In this document: positions 38,801 through 43,138 of the stretch, in pieces
How the letters are laid out: each line of letters begins with the position of its first letter
Numbering within the stretch: the stretch's first letter is position 1
Assembly (NCBI GenBank): GCA_951799405.1
Contig: OX637334.1
Location: 13,516,001 to 13,580,000, forward strand
DNA from: Agapetus fuscipes
Taxonomy: Eukaryota > Arthropoda > Insecta > Trichoptera > Glossosomatidae
Length of the DNA: 64,000 bases
Direction of reading: 5' to 3'
The notes under the pieces: generated by a model
What the model saw: the letters and a program-made list of their open reading frames with translations, nothing else
Database searches by the model: none
Told to the model about the DNA's origin: nothing
Program-made: the position numbers and the translations under genes

Positions 38801-39418
38801 AATAAGCCGAATACATTGAATTTGAATATTCAGACGAACATACTAAATTTAAACATACAATTCATATCTACGAAGGGCCCTAGTTAAAAGGGCAACATTT
38901 TTTGTAACAATCTTGGTTAACCTGTGATGCGGCCAAGAGAAATGTTTAGTATTGTGCACTTACAATCTGAGCTTCCTTTTGGGGCACTTGGGTATCTTGA
39001 TGATGTCGATTTGCATCAGCAGGGGGACTTCGCCCTCAAACAACTTCTTCTTTTTCTCCGCAGCCTGCTGCTCAATGGTCGCTAGCGCCGCTACAGCCTG
39101 CAAGATAGTTGCGTCTGCCACGCTAGGCTTAACTTCTGCCGGCAACTGCTCCTTAACCTCTACTATTTCACTTATAGATCCATTTTCAGTTTTCGTTCCT
39201 TTCTTATTTATCTTTTCCTTTGTCATTTCTTTCTTTGCTGTCTTGTGTGTTGGAATAATTTTCACAGCGATTTTAGCCTTTTGAGAAGCTTGCTTGCTTG
39301 TTACAATTCTGACATCATTTTTCTTTGATTTCTTAACAACAGCTTCGACTTTCTTTGATTTCTTGTCCCCCAATGGTACAGTATTTGTAGCTGCCTTCAA
39401 TGCACTAGGTTTCTTCAT
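1340..39418 (-). CDS. RSL1D1: ribosomal L1 domain-containing protein 1 homologue, five coding exons
   Basis: Spliced model: 39418-38964, 20591-20453, 15505-15079, 14595-14427, 1766-1340, all minus strand, 1617 nt, 538 residues. Every junction has GT donor and AG acceptor, and the phases 2, 0, 1, 2 keep one frame open. Residues 1-95 are lysine-rich. About 96-341 form the ribosomal L1-like domain, with FKLPHWLVTDTSDICIF after junction 1 and YEFFLTDARVSGFLSHKLG in exon 3. About 342-397 is a linker. Residues 398-538 are a very acidic Asp/Glu tail with two PKKKQKLS nuclear-localisation-like motifs. The family is nucleolar and linked to ribosome biogenesis and to growth and senescence control. The length is slightly above that of the human protein. 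Introns 1, 2 and 4 are full of transposons. No exon appears to be missing, but the UTRs are not defined and no transcript was seen. Confidence 0.88.
1807..2798. mobile_element. TAA-flanked MITE with CCCCCGTATTCATGA termini
   Basis: The left end CCCCCGTATTCATGAA is matched by the reverse complement of the right end, TCATGAATACGGGGG. TAA flanks both sides (1804-1806 and 2799-2801). A 3-bp TAA duplication and G/C-rich termini suit the PIF/Harbinger superfamily. The 992-bp body has no transposase frame, so it is non-autonomous. Direct repeats of AATGAATTCTTAC and ATTAACATTGTTTTGACNA type inside it suggest internal duplication. Confidence 0.7.
2826..3245 (-). mobile_element. possible Helitron 3' end (CTAG) and AT-rich body
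   Basis: Read on the minus strand, the sequence ends GGGTCAGCTAG followed by T, resembling the end of the Helitron at 9016-9567. No convincing 3' hairpin or TC-type 5' end was found, so only the end is claimed. The rest to 3245 is AT-rich and unrecognised. Confidence 0.3.
3246..3506 (+). mobile_element. SINE-2, tRNA-like head, poly(A) tail
   Basis: It starts GTCGGGGTTATAGCC, carries a B-box-like GGTTCGATCCCCGC near 3314 and an internal hairpin-prone ATAATTCATTAAT segment, and ends in about 20 A. A second copy is at 14057-14320. It is distinct from SINE-1 in both head and tail. Both copies lie in RSL1D1 intron 4, antisense to the gene. Confidence 0.7.
3782..4255 (-). pseudogene. C-terminal domain of the same L2/CR1-type LINE
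   Basis: It encodes SRVDYCSTLYIGQPKKQFNRLQ, LHWLRFPERVVYRV, VYKAVNGTAPSYLADMF and a C-terminal FKGALKTHLYNKSYP before TGA. This is the characteristic downstream domain of L2/CR1/Rex-type LINEs. Between 4255 and 4454 the matching protein sequence continues in other frames, so at least two frameshifts separate it from the RT. Confidence 0.75.
4454..5620 (-). pseudogene. reverse transcriptase domain of L2/CR1-type LINE
   Basis: About 390 codons are open. The RT motifs come in order: FRPVSNLPFLSKVLERI (finger), LLELLDMSAAFDTV (first catalytic Asp), GVPQGSVLEPILFILY, and AYADDWQIY (catalytic YADD). GSVLEP has Glu where most relatives have Gly. The catalytic residues are present, but the frame is lost before the C-terminal domain, so the gene is dead. 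The N-terminal endonuclease is absent. Confidence 0.82.
5641..5964. other. no gene recognised
   Basis: Unique-looking AT-rich sequence with a GTTACCGTC..GACGGTAAC-type inverted word pair (about 5644-5655 and 5781-5791). It may be a small decayed MITE. No coding potential. Confidence 0.3.
5965..6170 (-). repeat. R240 repeat, partial, minus orientation
   Basis: It matches the R240 core: CACATGCTGCATGTGGACCT, GCAACTTTTGCCGAC and CTGAAACAGGGGTGA words in order. Confidence 0.7.
6259..7030 (+). repeat. three head-to-tail R240 units
   Basis: Units start near 6259, 6524 and 6785. Each reads from TTGACTTATAGG-type sequence, through CTGACCACCCATGCTG, TGGTTCACTTTGCCAATG and GTCGGCAAGAGTTGCAGGG, to ATCTTTGCAACTTAGATT. 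Unit length is about 245 bp. The units differ by many substitutions, so this is an old tandem run. Confidence 0.75.
7337..7705. repeat. tandem repeat, about 168 bp, 2.2 copies
   Basis: The phrase GAACAGCTGATCAATNATTC recurs near 7351 and 7520 and, diverged, near 7689. GCCGGTAGCTG/TCCGGTAGCTG and ACCTG(C/T)C recur between them, giving a spacing of 167-170 bp. No protein is supported. Confidence 0.65.
7706..8297. other. no gene recognised
   Basis: Nothing recognisable; the short frames on both strands have no family features. Confidence 0.4.
8302..8966. mobile_element. TTAA-flanked piggyBac-like MITE, copy 1
   Basis: TTAA flanks both ends (8298-8301, 8967-8970). The element begins CCCTTTGGCTGCGG and ends GAATCGAAACGG, whose complement begins CCGTTTCG. 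TTAA duplication and CC-rich termini fit piggyBac. There is no transposase frame in 665 bp. Copy 2 is at 36635-38738. This copy shows the empty site of the Helitron that split copy 2. Confidence 0.75.
9016..9567 (-). mobile_element. Helitron family H1, non-autonomous
   Basis: Read on the minus strand it starts TCTACCCTCAATTATC at 9567 and ends with the hairpin GGCAG-GATAAAAT-CTGC followed by GGGGTCAGCTAG. The flanks are A before and T after, as expected for Helitron insertion at AT without target duplication. It is homologous end to end to the plus-strand copy at 16673-17171. No Rep/helicase frame. Confidence 0.8.
9606..9661 (+). repeat. (AAT)n with hairpin-forming GCGCC segment
   Basis: An AAT microsatellite is followed by TGGCGCCTTTTCATGACC. 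Similar AAT/ATT-GCGCC modules occur at 34368-34430 and 58672-58738, so this is a small dispersed repeat. The H3 Helitron is inserted directly after it. Confidence 0.5.
9662..12085 (+). mobile_element. Helitron family H3 with internal tandem array
   Basis: The 5' end is TCCCTTATCTTTATAAAAT, preceded by A. The 3' end has the hairpin ACCGTGCGCAGCACGGT followed by CAGTCTGCTAG and then T. These are canonical Helitron signals (TC start, hairpin about 10 bp before CTAG, AT target). The first 370 bp recur at the 5' ends of the Helitrons at 23711 and 38544. The 3' 150 bp recur at 33833 and, diverged, at 43138. The interior is five R240-derived units. No transposase is present. Confidence 0.82.
10040..11900 (-). 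repeat. tandem array of compound R240 units inside Helitron H3
   Basis: The word AATCTAAGTTGCA recurs at about 10067, 10482, 10897, 11301 and 11701, a period of 400-416 bp. Each period holds one full R240 core in minus orientation plus a shorter R240-like half unit (AATCTAAAGTTGCAAAAAAA ... CATTTCACGCTAACATATA). It is thus a full/half higher-order repeat. Confidence 0.78.
12119..13510 (+). repeat. run of five R240 units
   Basis: Units begin near 12119, 12380, 12720, 12975 and 13275. The first four are clear (CGGCTGACCACCCATGCTG, TTCAGGGAAGGTCGGCAAGA and so on); the fifth is strongly diverged. The run starts 33 bp after the Helitron 3' end at 12085, but with the units in opposite orientation to those inside that Helitron. 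Confidence 0.72.
13511..14056. other. no gene recognised
   Basis: AT-rich intron sequence with a short TATATA run near 14023. No coding or repeat signature beyond that. Confidence 0.4.
14057..14320 (+). mobile_element. SINE-2, second copy
   Basis: Near-identical to the copy at 3246 across the tRNA-like head (GGTTCGATCCCCGCTTGGG near 14126) and body. It has an extra TGCATTCCTCTTCAC before a shorter A-rich tail. Confidence 0.72.
14427..14595 (-). CDS. RSL1D1: RSL1D1 exon 4: linker
   Basis: Acceptor CTTCCAG before 14595, donor CCAG|GTGAGAAA after 14427. It enters in phase 1 and leaves in phase 2. It encodes NKNSVKQCVVQPLARRADD and IMDGRVKVYPDGRVVVIRK with a Gly/Glu-rich end. It follows the L1 domain and precedes the acidic tail. 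Confidence 0.82.
14752..14815 (+). mobile_element. SINE-1 3' tail fragment
   Basis: GGGCTCTTGTGGTGTAATTT, then ACAGTGCTCACCAAATAAAT, match the SINE-1 tail. The head is missing. It lies in the short intron 3 of RSL1D1. Confidence 0.65.
15079..15505 (-). CDS. RSL1D1: RSL1D1 exon 3: core of the L1 domain
   Basis: Acceptor TTATTTCAG before 15505, donor CTAA|GTGAGT after 15079. The 142 codons plus one base include QLEMRRQLLSRYEFFLTDAR, VFFKKNMLPTPV and VENVQAVLLQLSQQFPGGW, the most family-typical part of the protein. A mariner TIR begins 115 bp upstream of the acceptor. Confidence 0.9.
15621..16672 (+). pseudogene. mariner transposase relic
   Basis: It begins TTAGGTCCTTACATATGAAA after a TA run, a typical mariner terminus. 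In several frames it encodes SAAETVRRINDVCGDG, KQIGKVKNLEKWVPH, ITCDEKWILHDNRK and LLFHDNARQHTTQQTATKLE. This order matches the DNA-binding half and the D,D catalytic core of a mariner transposase. Stops and frameshifts break it throughout. The 3' end is cut off where Helitron H1 sits. It is the only tolerably long mariner core in the window. Confidence 0.82.
16673..17171 (+). mobile_element. Helitron family H1, second copy
   Basis: It starts TCTACCCTAAATTATC after A and ends with the hairpin GGCAGGATAAAATCTGCC, then GGGACAGCTAG, then T. It is the reverse-orientation partner of 9016-9567 and about 50 bp shorter, with small indels. Confidence 0.82.
17172..17460. other. no gene recognised
   Basis: AT-rich sequence between the Helitron and the palindrome. 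Nothing identified. Confidence 0.35.
17519..17690. repeat. near-perfect palindrome, 66-bp arms and 40-bp loop
   Basis: The left arm 17519-17584 and the right arm 17625-17690 are reverse complements at 65 of 66 positions (the one mismatch is in GAGTCTTTA/GAGTATTTA). Both arms close on AACCGGTT. A 13-bp direct repeat TTGAATATTCATA occurs at 17461-17473 and 17689-17701, which could be a target duplication of a foldback element. Confidence 0.85.
17702..18439. other. poly(T) tract and unrecognised AT-rich sequence
   Basis: About 17790-17842 is an almost pure T run, possibly the reverse-strand tail of a retroposed sequence. The remaining sequence has no supported gene. Confidence 0.45.
18440..18579 (-). 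mobile_element. SINE-1 3' fragment, minus strand
   Basis: It reads GAGCGCTGTTTTTGTGTAAA, then GAGCCCCCAGCGAGCTTGG, the complement of the SINE-1 body and tail. An R240 unit is joined directly to its interior end. Confidence 0.65.
18580..18835 (-). repeat. R240 unit, minus orientation, with (AATCT)n edge
   Basis: A full-length, well-preserved unit beginning AATCTAATCTAATCTAAG and ending CAACCTATAAGTCAAGG. It is very close to the plus units at 6259 and 12975. Confidence 0.78.
18836..19194. other. no gene recognised
   Basis: A short CA run (18831-18842) is followed by AT-rich sequence without features. Confidence 0.35.
19195..19400 (-). repeat. R240 unit, minus orientation, partly deleted
   Basis: It carries the AGTTGCAAAGATATATATC, CTGCAACTTTTGCCGACC and CAACCTATAAGTCAAGG words, with the CATGTG segment missing. 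Confidence 0.68.
19401..20452. other. intron 2 sequence, no gene recognised
   Basis: AT-rich. A plus-strand frame of 87 codons at 19451-19714 begins with ATG but has a lysine- and isoleucine-rich, composition-driven end and no family feature. Confidence 0.35.
20453..20591 (-). CDS. RSL1D1: RSL1D1 exon 2
   Basis: Acceptor CCCTCTACAG before 20591, donor CCAAT|GTATGT after 20453. It enters in phase 2 and leaves in phase 0. It encodes FKLPHWLVTDTSDICIFVGD, then KNVDHEDTLQQYEDMF, the first strands of the L1 domain. The codon split with exon 1 restores Phe. Confidence 0.88.
20655..20813. mobile_element. small foldback MITE
   Basis: GCATTCTGCCCGG (20674-20686) is the complement of CCGGGCAGAATGC (20782-20794). 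Outer GCCAT/ATGGC words extend the symmetry. About 160 bp, no coding capacity, diverged. Confidence 0.5.
20870..21029. other. unrecognised sequence upstream of SINE fragment
   Basis: A frame open through ATGGCGGGGTTGCTAGGG was seen, but it runs into the SINE tail and has no family features. Confidence 0.3.
21030..21112 (+). mobile_element. SINE-1 3' tail fragment
   Basis: AGAGGGCTCTTGAGGTGTGA, then TACACACAAAAACAGCGCTC and AAATAAATCAGCCTAATTT. This is the copy closest to the LINE 3' end at 3736-3776. Confidence 0.72.
21113..21474. other. no gene recognised
   Basis: AT-rich intron 1 sequence. Nothing identified. Confidence 0.35.
21477..21702. mobile_element. 226-bp Tc1/mariner-type MITE with perfect TIRs
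   Basis: It begins CAGTGGAGCCGCTGAGAGAA and ends with the exact complement over at least 22 bp. Flanking TA dinucleotides lie at 21475-21476 and 21703-21704. The perfect TIRs suggest recent mobility. No open frame. Confidence 0.82.
21712..21850 (-). repeat. R240 partial unit, minus orientation
   Basis: GCCGCATGCGGCAT, ATGCCCTGCAACTGTATTGG and CAGCATAGGTGGTCAACC match a unit shortened in the middle. Confidence 0.6.
21851..22469. other. no gene recognised
   Basis: AT-rich sequence. A TTTTTTTTTC run near 22020 precedes GGGCTGGAAGTCTCATCA, a phrase also found at 5610 next to the L2-type LINE. Confidence 0.35.
22470..22800 (+). mobile_element. LINE-C type fragment with internal 127-bp tandem duplication
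   Basis: It encodes fragments such as LMYGSEAWTVNESE and DRVRNDFVREECG, the C-terminal region of LINE C at 34429-34806. The stretch starting TATGGAAGTGAAGCCTGGAC at 22507 is repeated at 22634 (period 127 bp, copies nearly identical), so the duplication is younger than the insertion. Confidence 0.75.
22801..23439. other. no gene recognised; T/A-rich
   Basis: Long A and T runs (for example around 23097-23215) and words such as TCGAATT repeated near 23030-23080. No supported feature. Confidence 0.35.
23440..23697 (-). repeat. R240 unit, minus orientation
   Basis: A complete unit, ending CCAACCTATCAGTCAAGGAA, immediately before the 5' end of the next Helitron. Confidence 0.75.
24180..25232 (-). 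repeat. R240 compound array, left block
   Basis: The AATCTAAGTT-type start word recurs at about 24194, 24609 and 25018 (period about 410 bp). The block stops where LINE A is inserted. The unit at 24413-24830 is nearly identical to one at 31652-32040. Confidence 0.72.
28206..31336 (-). mobile_element. RTE-like LINE B, apparently full length
   Basis: It is inserted head-on into the 3' part of LINE A. AAAAG flanks it at 28201-28205 and 31337-31341. The 3' end (28206-28240) is a run of ACAGAGTT-type repeats after the stop. The 5' end is about 60 bp above the coding frame. Related 3' ends lie at 1-282 and 32748-33228. With an uninterrupted 1011-codon frame it is the best-preserved mobile element in the window. 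Confidence 0.85.
28241..31276 (-). CDS. LINE B endonuclease/reverse transcriptase, uninterrupted
   Basis: An intact frame of 1011 codons. The first 40 residues are basic. The AP endonuclease domain (about 35-260) shows LNVRGM, VTETKMKG, LLGDMNGWVG and SVGSDHHLL. The reverse transcriptase (about 470-760) shows NFRPISLLSVPGKVLCKI, AAFVDLEKAFDSVD, GVRQGCIMSPWLF and LLYADDAVLIADS. The tail contains RRWFGHVERM and GRPRKVWSDQIEEI and ends LCRGSGHP. All catalytic motifs look intact, so the protein could be functional in target-primed reverse transcription. The start is unclear: the frame is open without ATG up to a TGA near 31310, and 31276 is a GTG. The first in-frame ATG after that is within the endonuclease (VRGM). 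Long antisense frames here are shadows. Confidence 0.88.
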   Translation of the reverse strand: MSDGPCRVAKSFARYSGKPLWPGKSRRKKGDEWIIATLNVRGMKNKEEELLKEMNERKIKILCVTETKMKGEGEKVMSNGNLFIYSGVKDGCPRQGVGVIFSECVKSYIRNYEWISPRILLVRIKYDRTNFLLIACYAPVDSEYMEIKNEFWDMLDDKIRMKDKEEKVILLGDMNGWVGRRKEEYERVIGPNGRGVINGSGRRLVDVCVEHGMFVSNTWYKHKDVHTYTWYGPNTRTVIDYICMEECMRGAIRDVRVYQGISVGSDHHLLCAKVMIGEVKDRKRTKVIKMKRVKVEKLDDENVRNDFEAEVSQILKSDECKELVKNACVEKMWKTFKTCLVESAKRVCGEVTIGHRKGNEWWNDRVKQAVKEKKESYLKWINDRKNKVLETEYKAKKWLAKNEVQMSKRRMEEKLSERAQNDFSDNKKMFWSWVRQNNDSCRSTTPGIKNVSGDILWNKDDVKKRWKEYFNEVFGEEECDLTVKGDYDEGNVLKISKEEVRKVIKELKNGKAASVDGVRPEMMKAGGECVIEWMKELCELCVSVKEVPSDWREAVIVPIYKGKGDKKDCRNFRPISLLSVPGKVLCKILIHRVRLSTQERVSDIQSGFMPERGCVDQIFALRQIVEKQLAVNKKVDAAFVDLEKAFDSVDRSMMWCVLERYGVNKALLNAIRAIYLNSRACVRVDGEYSEYFNVYKGVRQGCIMSPWLFNIIMDHCVKQANLEGHGIQIGERKVGVLLYADDAVLIADSAAELQAMLSSLNHALCVNKLKINASKTKVLIFDRTDENEECTFLLNGTKVEIVDEFRYLGSMFEKNGKMTRELENRVCKGKQVVGAIGRIAKNKRLTMDLRMAVHNGILLPTLLYGSEAWTVNDSEMSKVCTVEMKHLRSMTGKTLRDRVRNEWVKKECNLKEDVKVKVQKNVRRWFGHVERMNDDRLTKYVYKESVKGKRGKGRPRKVWSDQIEEIVKEWDIQSERKRRKCMKKVMDMNELKEVCKDRKKWRQLCRGSGHP
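31458..32598 (-). repeat. R240 compound array, middle block
   Basis: It resumes with GGTGGTAAGCCTCATACTAA right after LINE A. Units have start words near 31807 and 32234. Part of it (31652-32040) is a near-identical copy of 24413-24830. It is interrupted at CACGCTAA by a MITE. Confidence 0.72.
32599..33371. mobile_element. TAA-flanked Harbinger-like MITE with G-tracts
   Basis: TIRs: GGGGCTGTCCATATATTACG on the left; the complement of the right end reads GGGGCCGTCCATAAATTACG. TAA lies at 32596-32598 and 33372-33374. Removing the element restores CATTTCACGCTAACATATA, exactly as in uninterrupted array units (for example near 10428 and 24560). Runs of 9-14 G occur inside. A LINE-B fragment is nested at 32748-33228. 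Confidence 0.85.
32748..33228 (+). mobile_element. LINE-B 3' fragment nested in the MITE
   Basis: It encodes the last 150 residues of the LINE B protein (LLYGSEAWTVNDSEMSK to LCRGSGHP, stop at 33198-33200) almost unchanged, then the GAGTTAC-type tail. The flanks ATTATGTAAGTAATAA (before) and ATTATTAAGTAATAA (after, from 33233) look like a slightly diverged target duplication. 5'-truncated insertion. Confidence 0.82.
33372..33650 (-). repeat. R240 compound array, right block
   Basis: One further unit (CTAAGTTGCATAGATCC, CTGCAACTTTTGCCGACC), ending in CAGCCTCATACCTCATGC. The H3-specific 3' segment follows, as at 11880-12085. Confidence 0.7.
34064..34262 (-). repeat. R240 unit inserted in LINE C
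   Basis: It begins AATCTAATCTAATCTAAGC and ends GGCAAAGTGAACCATTC. LINE C coding sequence lies on both sides, so this unit moved or was copied as a discrete block. Confidence 0.75.
34364..34440. repeat. (AAT)n plus GCGCC module inserted in LINE C
   Basis: AAT repeats (34368-34389) are followed by TATATAGCGCCTTTTATGAC. GTCTTT lies on both sides and could be its target duplication. Same module as at 9606 and 58672. Confidence 0.55.
35883..36366. mobile_element. 484-bp MITE, GGCCGTGTTCGGGGAGC termini
   Basis: Seventeen perfect terminal bases (GGCCGTGTTCGGGGAGC and complement) extend with a few mismatches through CTTCAAGCACT/CTTGAGCACT. CAT flanks both ends (35880-35882, 36367-36369). No coding frame with family features. 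Superfamily not assigned. Confidence 0.75.
37590..37661 (+). repeat. (GATA)n microsatellite
   Basis: About 17 GATA/TAGA repeats with a single interruption (ATACATAG), inside the Helitron. Confidence 0.9.
37665..38060 (+). repeat. R240 compound unit within the Helitron
   Basis: It reads ATTATATGTTAGCCTGAAAT, CCTTGACGTAAGGGTTAG, AAGGTCGGCAAAAGTTGCAG and ATGCAACTTGGATTAT: one full unit plus the half unit, in the same relation to the Helitron as in the other H3 copies. Confidence 0.72.
38964..39418 (-). CDS. RSL1D1: RSL1D1 exon 1: start codon and basic N-terminus
   Basis: ATG at 39418-39416 in the context CAATCATGAAG. The 151 codons encode MKKPSALKAATNTVPLG and a lysine-rich region, then ATILQAVAALATIEQQAAEK and MQIDIIKIPKCPKRKLR. 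Donor AGATT|GTAAGTG at 38963-38962, phase 2. An unspliced reading would stop immediately at TAA, which supports splicing here. Confidence 0.88.
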
Positions 39419-41308
39419 GATTGTGTGCGTAAATTACTTAAATTACAAAAAGCTTAATGATGAACACGAGGTTATAACCGCGTGGGCTGTCAAATCTGTC
39501 ATCACAGAGTAAGTCAGTAAGGTACTTAGAGTTGCCACTCCTGCGTTGAGAGTAGGTACCAAAGGTACATCGCATGGGACCATAGCGACTCTGGCGCAGC
39601 AAGGGGCCAACTTTACTACGATTCATAGACAATTTCATCGTACTATATACGTACATAATATTATTATGCCTATATTATTATATTTAAATTATTATCTACT
39701 ATCGTATTATTATTCAAGGTTACCTACCCTGTTCAACAAAATAAAACCATTTTTATAAGTATTTTTTAATTATTTATTTACGTAAATATTTACAAAACAA
39801 TATTTTTTCAAAACAAGACAAGACAAACGACAAAACAACATCTTATAAATTATATATTACTATAACTTGGTTTCAGCATTCCTCGATATTGTCTAAATTA
39901 AATGCTGAGCATGCAAATTGCAAGGACAAAGATAAAAACTTGAAAAATTTAAGTCGCCACCGAGAAAATACCCCTTTTTCATTTTATACTGTTAAGGTTT
40001 GTTTAGTTTTTTTATTGACATTTAAATTTATAAGTATTGTTATGCCCTTAATTACACAACCAGTGAAATATTGTTACAGTCAGGTTTCGTTTAGAGTTCT
40101 TTACACACTTGTCGTAGCACTTATTGTTCATTTGTAGCACTAGATGGGAGAGACAGAGTGCTGACGTCCAGCCTCGATATCTCTCCTTGTTGGGAGCACG
40201 CGGGATGTCTGGTAGAGGTGTTTGGACAGAGCGGTTGCTCGATGTCCCTCGTTCCAGCTTCCACGATGCGTGTAGCGCGGGTAGCAACGTCGGAATCTTA
40301 AATTGCCCAACAATTACTCCCGGCTGTGTGTATGTGTGCGCAGATGGAGGGTTACGTTTGGAAGGTCAAAAGTATCCGCACGAGTCCTTCCGATTGCGTA
40401 TGTAAGTGTGCACGGAGAGATAGGACCGTTTGGGAGGTAACAAAAGCACCCGCACGATTCCTTCCGTAACACACGTGTGTGTGTGTGTGTGTGGTGCAGG
40501 CGGAGAGTTTCCGTCTTAGTGCAAGCCACTGATTCATTACCAGTACCTACGGGGCAATTTGCACTGCTCCTCACATAGGCAAGGCTTCGGGTGGAATCGA
40601 CCCAGTTGGTACTCTTTATCCGAGAAGCTAGCTCTACAAAGAAAGGTTGAGACCACCTTGGTTCTTGTTATCCAGCGGAGCCGGATTTGGGAGGCCAAGT
40701 ACCATGCCTTGAGATAATCAATAGAATATATCTGCCTGATGGTTCAAATCTCATTCCTTATGAAGAATGCTTGTTCGATTTTGCGTATGAGTTTATTTGT
40801 CTCAAAGCGCCATCTGTGGGTGTTTCTCTGAAGCTCACTGACACCACAATACAACCATTATTGAGAAATGATAACCTAACACGATGTCAGCACATGAATT
40901 CACTTCGACAAACTGTGTCATCACTCGTCACCCAGCCGAGTTTTTAGGGAAAAGGCAAATATTTTAGTATTGGTTGCTAATGACGGCAGTCCCAGACAAG
41001 ACTGACATATTTTGCTGCCAAGAAAAAAGTTTCAAATCCAAAAATGTTCGAGAGTCCATGTCACATAACCTCACAATACGTAGCTTCAAAAATGTACATT
41101 TTTACGCGAGTGATAACTCATATTTATTATACAAGCGGATCTACGAGAAAATAATGATTCTAATAAAGTTAATAAAGCGTGATTTCATAACACGAATACA
41201 AAAAATAAATCACTTAAATAATTGACAGAACGAACGGCGTCACGGAAAAATATCAATTGTTGAACGGGTGGCCCGTGGGTGGCCCTACGCCCGGATCAAA
41301 CGTTTTAA
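39419..41308. other. upstream of RSL1D1; no gene recognised
   Basis: The RSL1D1 promoter and 5' UTR should start here, but I see no defined motif. Around 40322-40470 a GGNAGGT..AAA..GTA/CACCCGCACGA.TCCTTCCG phrase occurs twice, followed by a GT run (40473-40492). Frames at 39889-40137 and 40687-40947 have no recognisable features. Confidence 0.4.
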
Positions 41309-43138
41309 TCTTATATATAAAAAAGGAAGGGGTATTTGCGTCTGTTTTTTTCGAATTTGCAAAAATGTTTTTCTAAAAAGTGTTTCTCTTGACAAACTGA
41401 ACTAACGCTCATATTCAGAATTTTTGGTGTTTGTTTGTTTGTTTGTTTGTTTGTTTGTTTGTTTGTTTGTTTGTTTGTTTGTTTGTTTGTTTGTGTGTTT
41501 GTATATTTGTACCATTATAGGCGCCCAGACCGTTGGCAGCACGATGCTGAAATTTTGCATACCCCCATAAAATGTCAGTGGCTAAACAACTGTCAGGGTC
41601 CGGATGACGTCACGTGCATATTTCGCATACCTGCCATACAGACTGAAAATTGAAATCTTGCCGCTGGCGGCCATTTTAAATTTACAGGCTTGATATTCGA
41701 AACAGTCATGTCTCTTAGTAATTTCAACAACTTTTGGAAGAAATTTTTTCGCAAAAAGTAAATTTTTCAAACAAAATTTGTAAATACCTACATAGAAAAA
41801 AATAAAAAACAATAACTTTCAGGTGGCACATCGGGCGCATGCATAAAGTTGGAACATTGAAATTAAGCATGGTATCTGAACATAAACAGACTTAAATATT
41901 TTCAAAAGAACAACGAAATACATGAAGGATTAAGAGTAGCTGCCATACATTTTTTTTGGTTTCTTCAATATTTAACATTCTCCTGGCGTTCATTTTAAAA
42001 GTCTGAAGGTATTTTCTCAATGATCAATTTGGTTTTGCTTATGTCAACATTTTTTGAAAGAAAACTTTTTTCAATGACAATTTTTTTCCAACAAAATTTT
42101 GAAAAACCTGATTTTCACAAAAAAGTCAAATTTATAAGTAAAAAAATCAACTGTTTTGATGCTACACAAACAATTATAATTTAGCGAAATGTAATGATAT
42201 GTAATAGGAAAATCCCGCCAAGTGTATATTTTACATACCCGCCATACAAACTAAAAAAATATATTGCTCTGCAGGCGGCCATTTTAAATTCATAGGCCTC
42301 ATACTCAAATTTTGAATGCATTTTAGTAAACCCCATAAATGTTGGAAGAAACTTTTTTTCTACGGCAAATTTCTTTGAACAAATATTTAAAAAGTAAAAT
42401 TTCATACAAAGTGTCTTATATATAAAAATGAAAAAAGTTAAAAAGTTTTTTTTTTTTTAATTTTCAAAAGTCATTTTTTTCTTAGAGTTCTGTCGATGGG
42501 TCGAACGTTTTCCCATACTTAGATTTTTTGTAGATTGTGAGTTTAGGCATTTTAAGGTATCTTCAGGTACCAAGCAGTATCAGACACTAAAATATCGTGA
42601 AAAGTATCACAAGCAGTTTAAAGATGTCAAAAGATAATTCAGAGCAGGACGAGCAGTTTGAAGGCATTTCATGACAATAAGAGCAGCTGGAACCATCTAA
42701 AAACAAAAGCACCAGTACCAACAAAACAATGCCGTATGGCAAACGCAGTCATGTTTCATGCCACTATAAGGCAATTGCAAGCAACACAGGTACGCTTAAG
42801 ATACTATTACCAGCAAAACGAAAAAGAGCAGAAACGACAAGTTATACACTTAATTGATAATGATCGTGTCGAGCATCAATATAAACCATCACCAGAAAAA
42901 TAAAGAGCAGAAATATAAAGCAGTATAAAGACTTCAGCACCTGCACAACAATAGAAAACAGCACGATCAGGCCTGGGATTCTACCGTAAAACTGTCCACA
43001 TTTTGTTGTTGTTGTTGGTCAGTTCTCATGGATCTTTTAAAAATCAGAGCAGGGGTAAAGTGTGCTGGCGAAGCCGGACTTCAAACTGACCGTAGGGCCT
43101 AGCAGCCAACCGTGCGAGAGCGCGGTTTGGTCTGCTAG
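41309..43138 (+). mobile_element. Helitron, H3-like 3' end, non-autonomous
   Basis: The 5' end is TCTTATATATAAAAAAGGAA after A. The 3' end is GAAGCCGGACTTCAAACTGA, then an ACCGTGCG/CGCGGT hairpin and GGTCTGCTAG followed by T. The 3' end is a diverged relative of those at 12085 and 33833. The 1.8 kb body holds a TTTG microsatellite and three diverged copies of a segment containing GCGGCCATTTTAAATT-type sequence (about 41665, 42280, and CGTTCATTTTAAAA near 41990). No transposase. Confidence 0.72.
41428..41492 (+). repeat. (TTTG)n microsatellite
   Basis: About 15 uninterrupted TTTG repeats near the 5' end of the Helitron. Confidence 0.92.

Noticed and set aside
39889..40137. 82-codon frame with a hydrophobic C-terminal half, possible small membrane protein
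   Set aside because: No start context, partner exon or family resemblance that I can support. Left as unassigned.
40687..40947. 86-codon frame upstream of RSL1D1
   Set aside because: No recognisable domain, splice pattern or homologous copy; composition is not distinctive.
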